Assembly: GCA_030248215.1 (NCBI GenBank)
Contig: JASANG010001502.1
Location: 310,001 to 374,000, forward strand
Length of the DNA: 64,000 nucleotides
DNA from: Enoplolaimus lenunculus
Lineage: Eukaryota; Nematoda; Enoplea; Enoplida; Thoracostomopsidae
Direction of reading: 5' to 3'
A program made the position numbers and the translations under genes. Position 1 is the first letter of the stretch; each line of letters opens with the position of its first letter. A model generated the notes under the pieces. It ran no database searches. It worked only from the letters and a program-made list of their open reading frames with translations, and was not told the DNA's origin. Shown here one piece after another: positions 49,175-61,800 of this stretch.

Positions 49175-49722
49175 AGTGTTTGGAGTGATTTGCATTGTGT
49201 CCGTTAGGCCGATATTAAGGCTTTCGAATTACATTTTCCAGTTGTTAGAAAGCAATACATGAAACACCAAATGGAAAACGGAGATGCGTTTTGAAGATGT
49301 TGCAGTGTCTGAATAAAGTTTGGTTTACTCCAAGAACGTAGGCCAATTTACGTATGCATCAACCAAACAACCTTAAAACTTATTTCTAAACGAAAAGTTT
49401 AGACTAATGAAATCATAAATCTTAAGAAGCATAATTTTCGAGGGAACCTCGGCGAAACCTTCGATTGCGTAGCAAACAAAAGCTTTACAATCTGATTCAA
49501 ATATGATGGTACAGGGCCGGACATAGCGTTCCCGAATTTCTCCAAAACTGCACTTTAGGTCCTTCATCAGTTCCAAATGCAGGATATTTCCGGGAGAATT
49601 TCACGATTGGCTAACCGAGACCCAGAGTGAGCTCCGAGGTCAATTTTTCGAGTTCTCTTTAAAAGTTAGCTATGCTTATGCAGACTGATTGCGCAGACCA
49701 GTCTGAACCATTATGGCAGGTT
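49175..49722. other. Gene-free stretch
   Basis: No recognisable exon or bounded repeat. Confidence 0.35.
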
Positions 49723-49977
49723 TAAGGGCGTCCAATTTTCTGGCGTGTCTGTAAATTAGAAGGAAAGAATCTAGATTAAAACATTTTTCGGCCCTTTAGG
49801 CGTCCATGTTTCTGGTGAGTCTGTAAATAACGATAGAGTCTAGATTCATGTTTCGGCAGTTAGGCTAGGCGTAGGCCAGGCTTAGGCTAGGCTTAGGAAC
49901 ACACTTTTGCAACATTTAGGCTAGACTTAGGAATAAGCTAAAATCTAGTGTTGTACGCCCTTAAATGTAGCATTGGC
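49723..49977. mobile_element. Family B MITE with a duplicated end
   Basis: TTAAGGGCGTCCAATTTTCT and, about 70 bp further, CTTTAGGCGTCCATGTTTCT are two versions of the same terminal region. A TTAGGC array and CCCTTAAATGTAGCATTGGCC follow. At 50008-50030 a GGTCCTGTTCTGTATATGG fragment of family A follows. Confidence 0.7.
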
Positions 49978-50104
49978 CGCAGTCCATGACGAAAACGTTT
50001 CGGTCCTGTTCTGTATATGGACCGGCTAGGCTCAATTCTCAGCATATATAAATCTCGATCAAAATACAAAAGTCACCGACTCTAACGTCCATTCATCGAC
50101 CATG

Positions 50105-50538
50105 TACTGTAGTGACCCGAATAAGAAGGGAGACTAATATTTATTTGGCCTCTCCAGAGGGTACCCCCCTTGTTATTCGGTCACTGACTGTTATTTATTT
50201 TTAAACCACGCTCCACCGTCATTCGTTACTGATATATATTCGGTACTGCAATTTTTCCGTTGAATTAAACGTTTATTTGTCTTGTGTCAATAGCTTGAGC
50301 GATAATACATGGGTTATACTTAGGAATGTACTTTTAAAATTTAAGTACAGCTTAAAGTTTAGAACTCAAATTATTTGGTCCTGGAGTCATTTATCCGCTA
50401 CAATTAGGATTAATTTATATTTATCGACTCTAATTAGGGGTTAGGGACACTATGCGCTTACGGACTCTTATTACGGGTACGGACTCTTTTTGATTCGGAC
50501 TCAAAACGGGGACCCCCTCTTATTCGGGTCAATACAGT
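50105..50538. mobile_element. Family C MITE, full length
   Basis: ACTGTAGTGACCCGAATAAG and GGGTCAATACAGTA with TA borders; interior as in 24791-25215. Confidence 0.85.
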
Positions 50539-50775
50539 ATGCAACAGGGGCTAGAGACTATAGGCTTTTTTAAATTTTCATTTTGACAATGTCGATTATA
50601 TATAGGTATACAAGGCTTTTTGTGAGATTTTTGAAGAGTCACCGTCACCTTTGGCATGTTTTAGGAATTTTTATACTATAGCATATACTTTCACAGCCCC
50701 GTTCTTTTAGTCGAAGTCACCAGGCAATATATAGGTTGAAATTCATTTGCTGAAAGGTTTTTAGATAGATCAGGG

Positions 50776-50998
50776 GACCAATTTATAGAACAGGGCCGGA
50801 TCGTTTACCGGAGGAGCTACAATAGTCAGTTTAAGCTTTAGACTAATTTTTTGCTTAGGCTTAGGCTTAGACTTAGGCTTCGGTTTAGGAATAGGCCATC
50901 CATACGCTTAGGCTATAGGCCATCCATACGCTTAGGCTTAGGCTTAGGCTTAAGAATATGCTTATGCTACTGTTCCGGCCCTGTTCTATACATGGGCT
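50776..50998. mobile_element. Family A MITE
   Basis: Flanked by a perfect 8-bp duplication GATCAGGG (50768-50775, 50999-51006). Ends GACCAATTTATAGAACAGGG and CCTGTTCTATACATGGGCT. The block GGCCATCCATACGCTTAGG occurs twice. Confidence 0.9.
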
Positions 50999-50999
50999 G

Positions 51000-51150
51000 A
51001 TCAGGGACGGGCGGCATTTTCGCGGAACTACAATAGCTTCTTTATATAAAAGCTTTTAAACTATTTTTGCTTAGGCTTAGGCTTAACCGAGGCCTTAGGC
51101 TTTAGGGATATGCATTTAAATACCCTACTTTTACGGCTGTGTTCTCAAAA
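51000..51150. mobile_element. Decayed TTAGGC-type MITE
   Basis: CAGGGACGGGCGGCATTTTC, TTTTTGCTTAGGCTTAGGC and CCTACTTTTACGGCTGTGTT follow the order of family A with heavy divergence. It directly adjoins the intact copy on its left. Confidence 0.55.
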
Positions 51151-51350
51151 CCAAACAAAATATAAAATATCCTTTAATAAAATGCTGACGGAATTTCTTT
51201 ATAAAAACAGTAAAACATAAACGTATAAAAAGCAAAAATACAAAGCAGAAAAACATTAAATCCTTGCAATAAAATCGAATTTGCTCAGAAACCGCATATT
51301 CTTTTTTCTTGGAATAAGGTAGTTTTGAACTGTTATATAGAAATGCACCG

Positions 51351-51583
51351 GGTCCATGTATAGAACAGGGACGGAACAGTAGTATGAACATATTCCTAAG
51401 CCTAAGCCTAAGTCTAAGCCTAAGCCTAAGCCTAAGCCTAAGCCTAAGCGTATGGATGAGACTACTAATAAGCCTGAGCCTAAGCCTAAACCTAACCCTA
51501 AGCAAAACAATTAGTCTAAAGCTTAAACTGACTCTATTATAGCCCCTCCAGAAAACGATCCGGCCCTGTTCTATACATGGGCC
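51351..51583. mobile_element. Family A MITE with the longest TTAGGC array
   Basis: Flanked by a perfect 8-bp duplication ATGCACCG (51343-51350, 51584-51591). The first array has about nine CCTAAG hexamers with one variant, the second about five. The apparent Arg-Leu repeat protein on the minus strand is only this hexamer translated. Confidence 0.95.
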
Positions 51584-52209
51584 ATGCACCGCATACGGTT
51601 GCTTAACGCAATTTGTCGCACTGAATATCAACTGCTAGCTTTCAGTAGTAAAGGCAATCAGGGTCGTTGTAAATTTTGAATTGCAATCAATACAGTTACT
51701 AAAACTTGAAAACGCCATTGGAGAACTACCGTTTAAAAGAGGCTTTGAGTGACACTGCTGCCTAAAATTTTTAGTGCGGCATTTAACTCGAATATATACT
51801 ACCCTACTCATAATATATCAACATCATGAAACATTGAAGAAGGCAAATATAAAATGAAACAAAGTACTCCTAATATAGTGTATGTAGCCGCTCAAACAAT
51901 ATTCTGTCCCATCTCAAACATACCAGAGACGTATATCTACGTCTTTTATTCTTTAACTTTGCCAAATTTTTCTGCTTAAACCTAATCCTATATACTTGTT
52001 CGCACAACCCACCTTAGACACATCCTTAAAAATTTGTTTACCGAAAAGCTTCACGTGGGTTCGGCATATGTTTAACGCATGTGGCCCATGTATTATATAG
52101 AACAGGGTCGGAACGGAACGTTTAAGCTTTGCTTAGGCTTATTTGTTTTGAATGTTTCGCCGTCTAACTGTTTTACGCCTTTTTCGATTAAAATATTATA
52201 TTTAAGTTT
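51584..52209. other. Gene-free stretch with a family A fragment
   Basis: About 52081-52145 has GGCCCATGTATTATATAGAACAG (shown here only as its family A end) and TTAGGCTTA, without the other end. No exon. Confidence 0.4.
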
Positions 52210-52647
52210 ACTGCTGTGACCCGAGGGGACTGATAACTATTTGGCCTCTGCAGAAGGCACCACCTTTGTTATTCGCTTACGGACTGTTATTGATTTTCAA
52301 CCAGCCCTCCGCAACCCTTCCGTACTGATATTATATCCGGTATTGCAACTATTCGTTGTATTAAACGTTTTTTGCCTTGCATCAAAAGCTTGAGCGATAA
52401 TGCAATGTTATACTTGGGAATGTTGCTTTCAAAACTTAAGTGCACTTTAAAATTTCGAACTTCACATTATTTGGTTCACTAGGAATTAATGCGCTTCAAT
52501 TAGCGATAATTGACATTTATGGACTCTAATTAGGGTTTAGGGACTCTATCCGCTTACGGACGCTTATTAGGGGTACAGACTCCTATTGATTAGGGCTCAA
52601 AACGGGGACTCCCTCTTATTACACCCCTCTTATTCGGGTCACTACAG
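52210..52647. mobile_element. Family C MITE, full length
   Basis: ACTGCTGTGACCCGAGGGG and GGGTCACTACAG; interior landmarks in order (GGTATTGCAACTATTCG, TTGAGCGATAATGCAATG, GGACTCTATCCGC). Confidence 0.85.
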
Positions 52648-52830
52648 CACGATCTTAGGTTTTTGGTTGTTTTATTTTTTGTTTCAGAGACAGTGAACAA
52701 ACATTCGATATAAACAAGGTCCAAGCATTAATATGGTAGCAAAATACAGTACTCATGTATTAAACGATAAATGAAATCATTAATAAGATACTAACCCTTG
52801 AAATAAAATTGAATTCATGGCATTTTCAGT

Positions 52831-55800
52831 TCAATGGACTTGTTTGATTTTCACGGTTATTGTTATAAAAATGCTGACAGCGATTACTGCGAAACAGCAC
52901 ATCACAAACATCTTTAAATATTCAAACTGAAACAAAACAAAAATATATGGATCATTGCAAATAACAAAATTTAAAATTAATAAAATTGGTTTGGAAACCG
53001 CAGCTTTCGTTATCAGAGAGAGGCTCAATATTATATACAATAAAGTGTAATTCACACGTGCAAGTTTTTGCAGCAAAAACCTGGACGTACAACTTGCACG
53101 CACAAGTTTGGTCACAAAGCAACTTTGAAGTTCTTGCAGTTGCAAATAATTCACTGAAATTCATGCCATTAAATTTAACTCAACACGTGTGAACGCAGTT
53201 GTAAGTCGCTTGAATTTTTTGCACCTGCAGTTTGGTTATCCAATCGGAATGTTCATTTGAAAATATATACTTGCAGCTGGAAGTATTTCGTGCAAGTTGT
53301 AGCTGCCAGTTCTCGCTGCAAAAATTTGCACGTGTGTCAATTACGAAACCAATGACAGCCAGCCCCATTGGTGGTAGAGTAAAACCAGTATTTTCTGTGT
53401 ACTAAACAGTTCTTACCAAATTTTGTCTTTTCTTCGAATTCTGGTTCTTTCCCGATTCCTACAAAATGTAAACCTCTATGACAATACACACCGAGGCGGG
53501 CTCGTAGCCAACGAGGGGCCAGGGGGGGCTAAGCCCCCCTGGAAAAATTTTGGCCCCCCTAGAATATTTTTAACCTTGCTTGCAAGTCACTGAAAACCCT
53601 TGAATGTCCCACCTGAATAATTTTTATCCCCTTCTAGCAAGGTGAGCTGGCTACAGGCCTGCACCGAGGCTGTTAATATTTATATTGAACATCGTTGCGA
53701 ATATGCTGATACTGGTTAACGCACCATTGTTAAACAGCGAAACAACGAGACGGTCTAACCTATGACGAAACACCGGCTCAGGGTATCCAGGAAATAAAGA
53801 AGCACTAGTTGGGACCTAAGTGAATGCCAAACCTTTGTTCTAAAGTTTGAGTTAATCATAATGCGTGCGTATAGGAATAGTAAGAACTAAAGGCTATACG
53901 TCAAAGATTAAAGCTGAAAAGAAAGGGAATTTGACGAAAAATCGTTCTGAGTAAAAGCCCTTCATTAATTGTATAACAAATACAAAACTAACAACATTGT
54001 TGAGCCTTACCAATTCACAAACAGCCAATGATGATTCAACTTCCTTGCAGTCTGCCTGAAACGTTGAAACAAAGATTATCAAAGGATTTTGTGTTATAAT
54101 TGATATTTTTGAAAAACTACATCAGCAAGAACGCGGATAACGTTCGAAATATAAAAAGAATACATAGTTAAATATATGCATTCAGGGTACAACCTGAGGT
54201 CTGCCTCCGGCTCCGGCTCCGGTAGAATTTTTGACGGAGGTTCCGGCAATTTCCGTAGTCAAATTTTGCACAATTTTACAAAATTTATCTGTTTAGCGTG
54301 TTTGGTTTTACTTTTGTCACAACTTCCACGAAGAATTTTCGAATTTTCGCAGAAAATTAGCGTAAAACCAAACAACTTCACAACATATTGCAGATATTGT
54401 CTAAAATTAACTAATCAATCATCATTTTTACTAGCTAATTTTGCCTCATCTCCGGTTCCGGCAAATTTCGTTGACTTCCGGCTCCGGTATTTGTCACCTC
54501 CGATTGCACCCTGGTATATATATCTATATAAATATAAATATGTGTTTAAAAGACATACCTGTTCTAGTTTACCGATTACAAACTTTTTCTTGAGTTCTCT
54601 GGCAAATAAGGAATGCTCGAAATCTTCAAACGCTCGAGTGGCATTTGAGCCTGTATATTATGCATTGAAAACTGGGTAAAGCAAGAAACTACTACTCGGG
54701 AAAATAAGGCAAAACCTAAAGTGTGTGCTTCAACGCAAAAATTTTCAGAGTGTTAGCCTCGCTGTGGGGTTTTGTAATTCGAAGCCCTTGATTAACTACA
54801 AATTAATTTGAATGCTTAGTTAAGTTGAAATAGACTGTCCACGTTATTTTGTTAATGAAATGGTTTATAAACGACCTCATTTCACCATTGAAACATTTTT
54901 GGTAACACGGAATTTGAATAAAATATTTTAGTTAATAAGGAGTTTGAATAAAATATATATTTATAAATCTGCAATAGCATATTAGCTATCCTAATTACAA
55001 ACTGACGCTGTTAGAAAACTATTCTAATGAGTATCATTTTCATCAGCGTATATACACAAAAAATTATAAAATTTTCGGGCAAAGAAATTTAAATTATGAG
55101 ACTTACAAATTGACACACTTGCAAATTGGTTAGGAACTAGCTAATATCGTTATTAATCATGCTACTAATTGCAACAGTGTTTTAAGTAATCGGCTGAGGG
55201 GTTGTGTGTTATAGGAAATTTAAATATGTCTTATACAGATTCTGGCATTTGCGAGCTATTTTTTTCTAATTAGGATATGAAGTATGCACAGTAAGTCTCG
55301 ATGTCTTATTAATGTAGAACACCTTTTACTGTGAGGTTTTCTGACTCGCAAAAAACAATAGCGCCGGGCTTTGGATGTACTGTAATGACCCGAATAAAGG
55401 GGGACTGATATCTATTTGGTCTCTCCAAAGAATACACCCCTTGTTGTTCGCTTACGGACTATTATTTATTTTTATCCCACGCTCCGCCGCCCTTCGTTAC
55501 TAATATATACCCGGTACTGCAATTATCCGTTGAATTAAACGTTTATTTGTCTTGTGGCAATAGCTTGAGCAATAATGCAAGGTTATACTTAGGCATGTAC
55601 TTTCAAAACTTAAGTACGCTTTAAAGTTTCGAACTCAACTTTATTTGGTTCTGGAGTCATTTATGCGCTACAATTAGGGATAATTGACATTCATGGACTC
55701 TAATTCGGCTTTAGGGATTCTATCCGCTTACGGACTTTTATTAGGGATACGGACTACTATTGATTGGGACTCAAATTGGGACCCCCTCTTATTACCCACA

Positions 55801-58800
55801 TCTTATTCAGGTCACTACAGTAAGTTGGCCAAGCTTCGTTCAATAAATGTAGTTCCAACTTCATTACGACCGGTATGATGTATTTAAAAGGGGATGACGC
55901 TGCTTTTAATTATACCCTTTTTTAAAGTGATCGCATCGAAACCGGACATCAAAAGACCGTGCCGGTCGGTTTAACTTTACATCAAAAAACCGTGCCGGTC
56001 GGTTTAACTTTACATCAAAAGACCGTGCCGGTCGGTTTAACTTTAAATAAGTATCCGCGGCTAAATTAAAGATTATGGTGTGACGAAATAGCAGAAATTC
56101 ATTTGAACCGTAGATAATTAAAATTGCTTATCACTAGAGCACGATGTTAAACTAAAATCGTTAAATTGTGTACAACAGTGATAAAGGAGACGATATTAAG
56201 GTTTTGAATGCCAAAACACTTTCGAAAGAATAGCGAAAGTCAACAGCTTAAAAAGCCAAGTTCAAAATAAAATAGAGTGAGTAAGCAATTACCTGCATAG
56301 TCCATTATTACTTCTTTCGTTCCAGGATGCTAAAACAGTACATAATCAATATAAGAATATTACTGGAACGACAATGGTCCGTAATTTAGTGGTCATTCTA
56401 ATTAAATATCTATATAATTAAAGCTGAATTGCCTCACATACGTATTTTGAGCAGCTTTCTACAATGCAAAAACGGTGAGTCAAATTAACTCTCTCCGAAA
56501 TAGGCTTTGGATTTTCGGGACTACACAAATTGAGTCAAAATTCGACTCCATGCGAGTCAAATTCGACTAATCGATTCGCACGTTTGACTCTGGCGGAGTT
56601 GAATTTGACTTAGTTTGTGCAGTCCGAAAACCCTATTTCGGAGAGAGTCAATTTGACTCACCATTTTTTTGCACTGAGGCACGTTAAGAAAATTCGCATG
56701 CAGATCATTCAGACTAGCTGTTCCTATTTCGTGTATTCAAAAGACAGAACAATCGGCCAATGTAAAGAACAGGGGCGGAGCAGTACTGGGTCCAGCAAGC
56801 CAACCCGAATCCGCAACGACAAAGAAATTTGGAATGATAAACTACTCCAAAATGCTGGCATAAGCACAGCAAGCTGTCATATATTGCAACAATACAAATT
56901 TATGTTTGCACCAAAAGAACATGATGTACATAACCTAAGCATCTAAGCAAAACAGTTATAGCTTGAATATGTTATGCGTCAAATCACCATTTCTTTTATT
57001 TACGTGTTCTCGAGAAGTTTTGCAGTTGACAAACACAATACAATCGATTGAAATTTAGAAAGAAAGTAACTTCAGGTTTACAAAATCCACGTCCATACTT
57101 TTAGTCCTATTGTCCACAAAGTATAAATCCATGTTTTTAGCTTAGTTCAAGCATAGAATATACCCTGATCCGCAGGGTGCAACCGGAATTGTAAAATACC
57201 GGAACTGGAAACTAAAAAATATTTGTAACTGAAAAATTCATTTTTAAGCGATATTTTATCGCTTTTAATGCTGTAAACACACCATTTAGAATGCCAAAAT
57301 CCTGAAACAAATGCAGTAGGTGAAAACATATGATAAATTATGGGGTATGGCACAAATTGAAAATTGTGGCAATACACACTCGGACAATTTTAGATAAATA
57401 AGTTAGAATAATATGACAATTTTTCTTTAATTTTCGAATGAGAACAAATATTCAATACCGAAAATACCGGAAAATTCCAGTGAAAAAATACCGAATTTCT
57501 TAGCGGAACCGGATAGTGAAAAATACCGGATTTCCCTACCGGAACCGGAAATGCAGTTGTACCCTGCTGATCCGGATTAATGTCGAGTTCGACTGCGCAT
57601 TTGAATTATCTTTCAATACTTTGCCCATGTATAAAATACATTTTTCGTCATACGAATATTTTTTAGCTTATTTAAATAAAAAGTTGCCTAATAAGCAGTT
57701 AAATATTGAAATCCCTAAGACAAATAATACGCGTCGACTACTCACGTCTTCGAGATACGAAGTAACATCATAAACGTAATCGTGTATAATGATCCAACAG
57801 TCAGTTTCGGTCGAATGTTTACCAACTTCAGCCATGGAGTAAACGTTAAAATCAGGTTTCTGGTCCTGAGGAATCGATTTTAATCCCGTTTCGTTGTCTT
57901 TCTGTTGTTCTGATTTTTCGCCCTTCTCGTCTTCATCATTCAATGAAATATCTTGCATCTTAACCACGTCTAAACCGTTGGTGTAAGCGGTGTTGTATTC
58001 TGGTTTTGTTGTTGGTTTTTGTCCTAAATTTGGCTCATGTTAATTACATAGGAACTTGCACGCTGTAAGATAATGAAACTGGAGGATTAAAGAAATTGGA
58101 AATCTTAGGGTTAGGGGCTTAGGCTTATGTTTATGACCCGATTTAGTAGGCTAGCATCTATAGTCAACAACGAGTCTTAATTTTTACGCTAAAGCATAAT
58201 TAATAGTAACGAATAAAGCTGACAAGGAAACTATTGAGAACAGTTAATAAACAATAAATTATAGCACTTTTCTTGGTTAAGAAAATTACCGAAAATGGCA
58301 ACTCCTTAATATTTATGGCCCGTGTAAAGATCCGGGGCCGAACGTTTTTCTGTGAGACTAGAAAAGAGGAAGCTTAAGCTTTAAACTAATTGTTTTGCCT
58401 GGCTTAGGCTTAGGCTTAGGCATATGCTTATTCTTACGCTTACACTTAGGTTTAGGCTTAGAAATATGCTCATTCTTACGCTTACACTTAGGCCTAGGCT
58501 TAGAAATATGCTCATTCTTACGCTTACACTTAGGCCTAGGCTTAGGCTTAGGTTAGGAATATGTTTATACTACTGTTCCAGCCCTGTTCTTTACATTGGC
58601 CGTATTAATCATAAACTATGACACGAAAACTTATTAAAACTAACTATTTTTGCGCTATAGGGGCCGCCCGAAAATACTGATAATCCAAAATTAGATTTTA
58701 ACTTGATAATATTAACTTTATACAATGCACCTTTATATACAATTTAGACCACAGAAAATGACATAATTATGTATTCTTATTAATCTTTAAAACATAATTC

Positions 58801-61800
58801 TATAAACTGTAGCCGGATGGATTTCATAAATCAAGCCAACAAGCGTTTATTTCACACAATTAACTCAGAATGTACAATGTAGTTAGGAAAACTTGCATTA
58901 GTAAAACTTTATATCATACATTTCTGGTCTTAAAAAATGTTACATATTGAACGAAGTTGGACTACACTGTAAATTCCAATGAGTTGATTAATCAATTCAG
59001 CTATCGAGTTGGTTATTTTTGACTTAATATCAGTAAACACTAAACTCATTCTATCAACTCAAAATTCTAAGTTCTGATAGTCCTAACTCAGACTGAGTGA
59101 TTCAACTCATTCTAAGTTAAAAGTAACTCACTGAAATTTACAGTGTACTTTCAGCCAATTTAATTCTTTGAGTCGTATTCGTTCGTCACCAGCCGGTGTT
59201 TTCCAAAACTTGTTTAATTTAAAAAAATTATAATACTTTTGAGTTGCTCATGACTTTTACACCGAGCGTTGTTCTACTATGACTATTTGAAAAATTCATA
59301 TTTTGATATTAACGTTTCCCCTTGGATCCGCAAAAACGTTTTGTTAAAAAGTTAAACAAGTTATATACCATTCGACACAGTTTGACGAACTGAGTCCAAT
59401 GGTATTAATGGCAAAACAAATAACTGAAAAACAACTGGCAAATTGATGGTTAGACAATGAATTAAAATTATCGGACTCATTGCGCCTAATTGTTTCAATC
59501 ACTAGACAAAGATTTAATATTCAGTAAAAATACAAATCGGTATGTATACCTTACCTATAGCGTTGCCGACGCGTGTTGATTTTTGCAGCTTTGTGAGAAG
59601 TTCAAGCATAATAATGGCGACGATCAACGAAATAACATAGATACCCATTAAAATTTGAGAAGTCCATCCAAATACACGTAGAAGACCGGTCTTGCCCAAT
59701 GGTACACTTGTAAATATCGTCACAGCTGCAACAGAATAAGCCATTTTATTTTTAAAAGAATACGTTAAATACTATTATTATTTTATTATTAGTAGTAGTA
59801 GTAGTAGTAGTAGTATAATTATTATTATTATTATTATTATTATTAGTATTTCTTCGCACAATTTTGCTGAGTGTTATTTCGGTAAAGATTAAATAAAAAC
59901 GGTTGAACCAATGCTGCAAAAAGGTCTTCCTGCTTTCGGCTTATAAACCAAAATAAATTCTTGCGTCTAACAGTTAATGAAACTCGGTTTATCATATACT
60001 TTATTGCTTGCTTATTTTCCAGCAGAAATATTACTGAACAAAAATCAGCACCATAACGAATGTCATGCAAAACTTTCACGAACTATTTACCCGAATAAGA
60101 GGGGGACTGATATTTATTTGGCCTCTCCAGAGGGTACCCCCCAGTGTTATTCGGTAACGGACTGTTAATTTTTAACCCGCCCTCCGCCGCCCTTCGTTAC
60201 TGATATATCCGGTACTGCAACTATTCGTTGAATTAAACGATTATTTGTCTTGTGTCAGTAGCTTGAGCGATCATGCAAAGGTTATACTTAGGAATGTACT
60301 TTCAAAATTTAAGTAAGCTTTAAAGTTTCAAACTCAAATTATTTGGTTCTGGAGTCATTTATGCTCTACAATAAGGCGTAATTAACATTTATGGACCCCT
60401 AATTAGGGTTTAGGGACTCTATCCGCTCACAGACTCTTATTAGGGATACGGACTCCTATTAATTCGGACTCAAAATGGGGACCGCCCTCTTATTACCCCC
60501 TCTTAATCGGGTCACTACAGCATCATGAAAACTGTAATGTGTAATGATTTACTTGCAAGTACAAACGCAAGAATACCAATGAACCAGTGGATGTAGTTGA
60601 AAATTATTCTGTAGGGACTTGTAGCTTTTGGTCGTATCCACGCATTAAACGGCTAAAATGGTACACTAATGTAAACTTATTAGTCAATGGATTTTGAGCC
60701 ACATGGCTGGATGAACGAACTTTTTTGTTGAAACTTTGGCCCATATTACTTTGATGGGCACGCTAACTTTCCCACGGGACTATGGTAGAGTAAGTGTAAG
60801 CGTTAGACTATGTTTTAGTTAGCGTTAGACTATGTTTTAGTTAGCGTTAGACTATGTTTTAGTTAGCCTTTGACTAAGCCTAAGTTATAGGCTTCGTCTT
60901 ACGCTGAGGCTTAGGCTTAGGCTTGTTCTTAGGCTTACGCAAATGAGTGTTACTTGTTAACATACGTTTTAACCATGATTGTATTGACTTTTACATTCAA
61001 GACATTTTAATGAGTTAAAAATTAAACAACACGAAATCTGCTTACTTGTAGAAACGCCAAAATTGTTGCTAGTGTCCCAATGATGGTATGTAAAACCAAC
61101 GAATACGCCTAAAACATGTTTCTCATTTCGGTGGACAACTGGAATATAGTGTTTTTTCGCAGATGCACACGCTAGTAAACAGTCGATATTATGGGTGTGA
61201 TAACAAAATTCATGCTCATAAACACCATCGGCCCATGTTACCTATAGATTCCTGCCAATTAAGAAAAAGCCTAAGCATAAGCCTCAACCTAAGCCTAAAC
61301 CTAAACATACCATCGACCCATGTTGACTATAGATTCGTGCCAATTAAGAGAAAAAGCAAAGCAAAAGCGAAACCAAGCAACCTAAACTACCATCGACCCT
61401 GTTATTGCCAATTAAGAGTATAAGCCTAAGCATAAGCGTAAACCTAAGCCTAAACCTAAACATAACCATCGACCCATGTTAACTTATACCCCCGTCCATG
61501 AACCAAGAAGTGTTTTGCGGCTGTTGCAAATGTGCGTTTAGCTTATCGCTCGCTTTGCTCGCGAGGTTTTCTGCATTTTTACAAGCCCGGTATTGAAGGA
61601 TCTGGGGCATCTAGAGATCGAATCACCTATTCACACCCACGAAAAACATGAATTTTTATGGCGACACATCAATTTTAGAATTTGGCTACGCGCTTGGTTG
61701 GAAGACAATGAACTTTCTTTATACGTATGCCTAATTGCAAACAAACACAAAAATCTTTGTTTACCACTAACCTCATAATCACAAACACGTTTGCAAAATC

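Noticed and set aside
51131-51631. Long minus-strand frame with repeated Arg-Leu pairs (and similar frames in other family A copies)
   Set aside because: It is the TTAGGC hexamer translated; the borders coincide with a MITE and its target duplication.
53180-53368. Minus-strand frame near the end of the FRRS1-like gene
   Set aside because: It lies in the family M MITE; the gene's phases join without it.
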